DNA of 64,000 nt from Streptomyces albiflavescens (lineage in GTDB: Bacteria; Actinomycetota; Actinomycetes; Streptomycetales; Streptomycetaceae). Shown piece after piece: positions 60,170 through 64,000 of this stretch (positions are counted from its first letter, which is position 1; every line of letters begins with the position of its first letter). A model generated the notes under the pieces. The model was given only the letters and a program-made list of their open reading frames with translations, searched no databases and was not told the origin of the DNA. A program made the translations under genes and the position numbers. The DNA lies in NCBI RefSeq assembly GCF_014645835.1, contig NZ_BMMM01000018.1:33710-97709 (forward strand), in the 5' to 3' direction.

Positions 60170-61417
60170 ATGCGGGACATCAGCCGGAGGGGAATGATCG
60201 GCCTCGGGGCAGGTGCCGCGGCCGCGCTGGGACTTGCCGCGTGCGGTACCGCACAGCTAGACGGCCCGAGCCGGGGCGGCGGTTCCCGGAGCGGGCGGCC
60301 CGGTGCCCCCAAGCACCCCGCACGTCCCATCGGTGACGGCTCCACCGCCTACACCGGCAAGCAGCCGAACCAGCCGAAGAGGCCCGAGCCGCTGGAGCCC
60401 GGCGAGACCCCTCCGCAGTTCGTGATCTTTTCCTGGGACGGGGCGGGAGAGGTCGGGACCGGCCTTTTCGACCGCTTTCTCCAACTCGCCAAAGACCACG
60501 ACGCGCACATGACGTTCTTTCTCTCCGGGCTGTATCTGCTGCCCGAGTCGAAAAAGCGCATGTATGTGCCGCCCAATAACCCCCGGGGCGCCTCGGACAT
60601 CGGCTATCTCACCGACGAGCACGTCAAGGCGACGCTGAAGCTGGTCCGCCGGGCCTGGCTCGAAGGCCATGAGATCGGCACGCACTTCAACGGCCACTTC
60701 TGCGCGGGATCCGGCACGGTCGCCAACTGGACGTCCGCGCAGTGGCGCAGCGAGATCGACCAGGCGAAGGCCTTCGTCAAGGAGTGGCGGACCAACACGG
60801 GGTGGACCGACCTGCCCGCGCTGCCCTTCGACTACGAGAAGGAACTCATAGGCGGCCGCACCCCGTGTCTGCTCGGGCAGAACAACCTGCTGCCCACCGC
60901 CAAGGAACTCGGCTGGCGCTACGACGCCTCCTCGCCCGGCGGCCGTCAGCGCTGGCCGCAGAAGAACCAGGGTCTGTGGGATCTGCCGCTGCAGGCGATG
61001 CCCTTCCCGGGGCACACCTTCGAGGTGCTCTCGATGGACTACAACATCCTCGCCAACCAGTCGATCAACTCGACCAAGGCGCCCTCCTACAACTACCCGG
61101 CCTGGCGCACCCAGGCGACGAATTCCTACATATCCGGGTTCAAGAGGGCGTACGAGACAAATCGTGCTCCCTTCTTCATCGGCAACCACTTCGAGGAGTG
61201 GAACGGCGGTATCTACATGGATGCCGTTGAAGAAGCGTTCAAGCACATCGCGCGCGAGAAGGAGAAGGGTGCGGACGTGCGCCTTGTCTCCTTCCGGCAG
61301 TTCGTGGACTGGCTGGACGTGCAGAAGCCCGAGGTGCTGACCAGGCTCCAGTCGCTGGACGTGGGACAGCAGCCGGCCGGCGGCTGGAAGTCCTACCTGG
61401 GTGGACAGGCCGCCTGA
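60170..61417 (+). CDS. Tat-exported lipoprotein with polysaccharide-deacetylase-like fold
   Basis: 415 residues. Twin-arginine signal DISRRGMIGLGAG, lipobox LAAC. Then a NodB-like domain: FVIFSWDGAGE in place of the usual TFDDGP, HMTFFLSGLYLLP, and EIGTHFNGHFCAG with the His pair. Metal-ligand Asp is shifted or lost, so catalysis is doubtful. ATG 60170 with GGGGGA upstream gives the proper Tat signal. The gene is followed by 34-bp tandem repeats that begin inside its last codons. Probably a cell-envelope protein. Confidence 0.82.
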   Translation: MRDISRRGMIGLGAGAAAALGLAACGTAQLDGPSRGGGSRSGRPGAPKHPARPIGDGSTAYTGKQPNQPKRPEPLEPGETPPQFVIFSWDGAGEVGTGLFDRFLQLAKDHDAHMTFFLSGLYLLPESKKRMYVPPNNPRGASDIGYLTDEHVKATLKLVRRAWLEGHEIGTHFNGHFCAGSGTVANWTSAQWRSEIDQAKAFVKEWRTNTGWTDLPALPFDYEKELIGGRTPCLLGQNNLLPTAKELGWRYDASSPGGRQRWPQKNQGLWDLPLQAMPFPGHTFEVLSMDYNILANQSINSTKAPSYNYPAWRTQATNSYISGFKRAYETNRAPFFIGNHFEEWNGGIYMDAVEEAFKHIAREKEKGADVRLVSFRQFVDWLDVQKPEVLTRLQSLDVGQQPAGGWKSYLGGQAA

Positions 61418-61560
61418 GATACCGGAGACGCTGGGTGGACAGGCCGCCTGAGATACCGGAGACGCTGGGTGGACAGGCCGCCTGAGATACCGGAGACGCT
61501 GAGTGGACAGGCCGCCTGAGACGCCGGAGACGCTGAGTGGACAGGCCGCCTGATATGCGG
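61397..61560 (+). repeat. 34-bp tandem repeat, nearly five copies
   Basis: Unit CTGGGTGGACAGGCCGCCTG plus AGATACCGGAGACG; copies at 61397, 61431, 61465, 61499 and 61533 (the last partial). The first copy contains the end of the deacetylase-like gene (GGQAA and stop); the rest lie in the 3' region. Length 34 is not a multiple of three. Confidence 0.9.
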
Positions 61561-61619
61561 GTTTCCGCCCGCAAGGGGGGTGCGGAAGATCCCCGAAACG
61601 GGCATGCGAAACTTTTCAC

Positions 61620-62243
61620 ATGAGTGCCGCCTGCCGTGCCGACCAGCGCCCGAACCGCACCCGTAGCCGCGCCGCCCTGCTCACCGCCGGGGCCGCCGTC
61701 GCCGCGCTCGTCCTGACCGCGTGTGGTTCCGGGGGGACCTCCGGGGGAGCGGGCAACACCAACTTCGTCGCCGGCAAGGACGGTGTCGACACCGCCGCCA
61801 AGGGGGAGCGGGCGGCCATCCCAGACCTCTCCGGCAAGACCATCGACGGCAAGCAGCTCGACGTCCGCGACTACAAGGGCAAGGTCGTCGTCCTCAACGT
61901 CTGGGGATCCTGGTGCGGGCCCTGCCGCGCCGAGGCCAAGAACCTGGAGACGGTGTATCAGGACACCAAGGACCAGGGCGTGCAGTTCGTCGGCATCAAC
62001 ACCCGCGACACCAGCACCGGCCCGGCCGTGGCGTTCGAGAAGGAGTTCGGGGTCACCTACCCGAGTCTGTACGACCCGACGGGCAAGCTGATGCTCCGCT
62101 TCAAGAAGGGCACGCTGAACCCGCAGTTGATCCCTTCCACGCTCATCATCGACCGGGACGGGAAGGTGGCGGCCCGGACGCTGCAGGCGCTCGGCGAGGA
62201 CAATCTGCGCAAGATGCTCGCCCCCGTGCTCGCGGAGAAGTGA
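61620..62243 (+). CDS. resA: TlpA/ResA-type thiol-disulfide oxidoreductase, lipoprotein
   Basis: 207 residues. Lipobox LTAC near residue 35, thioredoxin fold with WGSWCGPCRAEAKNLE (CXXC), and cis-Pro in LIPSTLIID. It reduces apocytochrome c heme-binding Cys outside the cell. First gene of a ccdA/resB operon. Confidence 0.93.
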   Translation: MSAACRADQRPNRTRSRAALLTAGAAVAALVLTACGSGGTSGGAGNTNFVAGKDGVDTAAKGERAAIPDLSGKTIDGKQLDVRDYKGKVVVLNVWGSWCGPCRAEAKNLETVYQDTKDQGVQFVGINTRDTSTGPAVAFEKEFGVTYPSLYDPTGKLMLRFKKGTLNPQLIPSTLIIDRDGKVAARTLQALGEDNLRKMLAPVLAEK

Positions 62244-62249
62244 CCTGAC

Positions 62250-63026
62250 GTGTCCCTTCTCGCCATGACCCTGGCCGAGGCCACCGGCAAGAACGAGACG
62301 GTCTACAGCGGCGCTCTGCTGATCGCCTTCCCGATCGCCGTGGTCGGTGGACTCGTCTCCTTCTTCTCGCCGTGCGTGCTGCCGCTGGTGCCCGGCTACC
62401 TCTCGTACGTCACGGGTGTCAGCGGCACCGATCTGGCGGAGGCCAGACGGGGGCGAATGGCGGCGGGCGCGGCCCTGTTCGTACTCGGCTTCACCATCGT
62501 GTTCGTATCCGGCGGAGCGCTCTTCGGGTACTTCGGCTCGACCCTGCACGAGCACCAGGCGATCCTGTCCAAGGTGCTCGGCGTGCTCATGATCCTCATG
62601 GGCGTGTTCTTCATGGGGGGCATGCCCTGGCTCACCCAGCGCGAATTCCGCTTCCACCAGCGGCCGTCGGCCGGTCTGGCGGGCGCTCCGCTGCTCGGCG
62701 CGCTCTTCGGGATCGGCTGGACCCCGTGCCTCGGCCCGACCCTCTCCTCCGTGCAGGGTCTCGCCATGAACGAGGCGAGCGCCGGCCGTGGGGCCATACT
62801 GACCGTCGCGTACTGCCTCGGTCTCGGCATCCCCTTCGTCCTCGCCGCGGTCGCCTTCCGCAAGGCGCTCGGCGCATTCGGCTGGGTCAAGCGCCACTAC
62901 ACCTGGGTGATGCGGATCGGCGGCGGCATGATGATCGCGACCGGTCTGCTGCTGCTCACCGGTGCGTGGGACAGCATCGTGCAGCAGATGCAAACCTGGT
63001 CCGACGGCTTCACGGTAGGGATCTGA
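62250..63026 (+). CDS. ccdA: cytochrome c biogenesis protein CcdA
   Basis: 258 residues. Six-helix CcdA/DsbD membrane protein: FFSPCVLPLVPGYLSY and GWTPCLGPTLSSV carry the two redox-active Cys that pass electrons from cytoplasmic thioredoxin to ResA. GTG start 6 bp after the resA stop. Confidence 0.94.
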   Translation: MSLLAMTLAEATGKNETVYSGALLIAFPIAVVGGLVSFFSPCVLPLVPGYLSYVTGVSGTDLAEARRGRMAAGAALFVLGFTIVFVSGGALFGYFGSTLHEHQAILSKVLGVLMILMGVFFMGGMPWLTQREFRFHQRPSAGLAGAPLLGALFGIGWTPCLGPTLSSVQGLAMNEASAGRGAILTVAYCLGLGIPFVLAAVAFRKALGAFGWVKRHYTWVMRIGGGMMIATGLLLLTGAWDSIVQQMQTWSDGFTVGI

Positions 63027-63030
63027 CCCA

Positions 63031-64000
63031 TGAGCACCACTGACACCGGCAAGACGCCTGACACCGCGAAGGCGCCTGACACCGCGAAGGCGCCGGATCC
63101 CGCGGCCGCCAAGCGGCACGTCGGTGTGGCCGCCGACGGCGAACTCGGCGAAGCGGGATCCCAGCTGTCCACCGCACCGGTGGACACGGCGGTGCCCGGC
63201 TCCTTCGGCGGGGCGCGGGCACCCGGCGCCAAGGGATGGATCGCCTGGACCGGGCGTGAGGTCATCGGCTGGGCCCGCTGGTTCTGGCGGCAGCTGACGT
63301 CCATGCGGGTCGCGCTGATCCTCCTCTTCCTGCTGTCGCTCGGGGCCATTCCGGGGTCACTGATTCCGCAGTCCGGCACCGACGCCCAGAAGGTGGCGGA
63401 CTTCAAGGACGCGCACAGCGTGCTGGGGGCGGTCTACGACAGGCTCGGGCTGTTCCACGTGTACAGCTCCGTGTGGTTCTCGGCGATCTACATCCTTCTC
63501 TTTGTCTCGCTCATCGGCTGCATCGTGCCGCGGACCTGGCAGTTCGTCGGGCAGCTGCGCAGCCGTCCGCCGGGCGCGCCGAAGCGGCTGACCCGGCTGC
63601 CCGCCTATGCGACCTGGCGCACCGAGGCCGAGCCGGAGCAGGTCCGCGAGGCCGCGCTCAAGGTGCTCAGGCAGCGGCGGTTCCGGGCCCATGTCGACGG
63701 GGACGCGGTCGCCGCCGAGAAGGGCTACCTCCGCGAGACCGGCAACCTGCTCTTCCACATCGCGCTGATCGTGATGCTCGTCGCCTTCGCCTGGGGCCAG
63801 CTCTTCAAGTCCGAGGGCAACAAGCTGATCGTCGAGGGTGGCGGCTTCTCCAACACGCTGTCGCAGTACGACGACTTCAAGTCGGGCAACCTCTTCAGCA
63901 ACGACGACCTCACGCCGTTCAGCTTCAACCTCAAGAAGTTCACCGCCACCTACGAGCGGACCGGGCCCAACAAGGGCACTCCGCGCACCTTCCAGTCGGA
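63031..64000 (+). CDS. resB: cytochrome c biogenesis protein ResB (5' part, runs off the window)
   Basis: First 323 residues seen. N-terminal repeats (TPDTAKAPDTAKAPD), then the ResB membrane domain: LTSMRVALILLFLLSLGAIP, GSLIPQ, a helix with SLIGCIVPRTWQF and GYLRETGNLLFHIALIVMLV. ResB works with ResC/CcsA in heme delivery to cytochrome c. ATG 5 bp after the ccdA stop. The 3' end lies beyond the window. Confidence 0.93.

Overview
This is Streptomyces chromosomal DNA. Evidence: very high GC, strong third-position GC bias, many GTG starts with GGAGG-type ribosome sites, DUF397/DUF5753 regulators, SAV_915-type and DUF3558 proteins, sortase signals of the LAXTG type, and palindromic repeats I recognise as recurrent in this genus. 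The window opens in mid-chromosome and ends inside a cytochrome c biogenesis gene. No rRNA, tRNA, CRISPR array or intact insertion sequence was found.

Left part (0-17.5 kb): DUF2637 membrane protein, two DUF3558 lipoproteins, RtcB RNA ligase, a secreted TAP-like peptidase with tandem repeats at both ends of its gene, a short-chain dehydrogenase coupled to a small membrane protein, UPF0060 protein, MarR and HxlR regulators, a quinone-reductase-like enzyme, an MFS exporter, a luciferase-like monooxygenase/FMN reductase pair and an OmpR-type two-component system.

Potassium region (17.5-46 kb): three APC-superfamily permeases (two resembling KimA), a decayed fragment of a fourth, kdpFABC preceded by a 27-residue peptide gene, and kdpE, with no kdpD. 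Direct repeats of an 8-bp core (consensus CGTCARGG) at 11-bp spacing, at several sites in a strict 11-21-11 pattern, lie upstream of these genes and of a universal stress protein and the SAV_915/lysA pair. They look like sites for one OmpR-family regulator. Mixed in are a P450 with an unusual I-helix, an OhrR-like repressor facing a secreted hydrolase, a kinase-receptor operon with a whiJ-like XRE/DUF397 pair and RsbW-like ATPase, and a class F sortase next to a repetitive LASTG surface protein.

Accessory island (46-56.9 kb): bounded by broken genes. On the left, pieces of corA and of an alcohol dehydrogenase meet head to head; on the right is the 3' end of a relaxase-like gene. It holds an ArsR/ArsC-like/dehydrogenase/MBL operon in which ArsC has lost its catalytic loop, an XRE-TPR regulator, a nest of overlapping tiny genes, and a candidate peptide-modification cluster: a 38-residue peptide ending in GDHCS, an intercistronic hairpin, an asparagine-synthetase-like adenylating enzyme without the glutaminase Cys, a methyltransferase, a 51-residue coupled protein, a YdcF protein and an HFCD-type flavoprotein. 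This is the best candidate for an undescribed system.

Right part (56.9-64 kb): conserved core genes: hemL, a histidine phosphatase, a Tat lipoprotein with a deacetylase-like fold, and resA/ccdA/resB for cytochrome c maturation.
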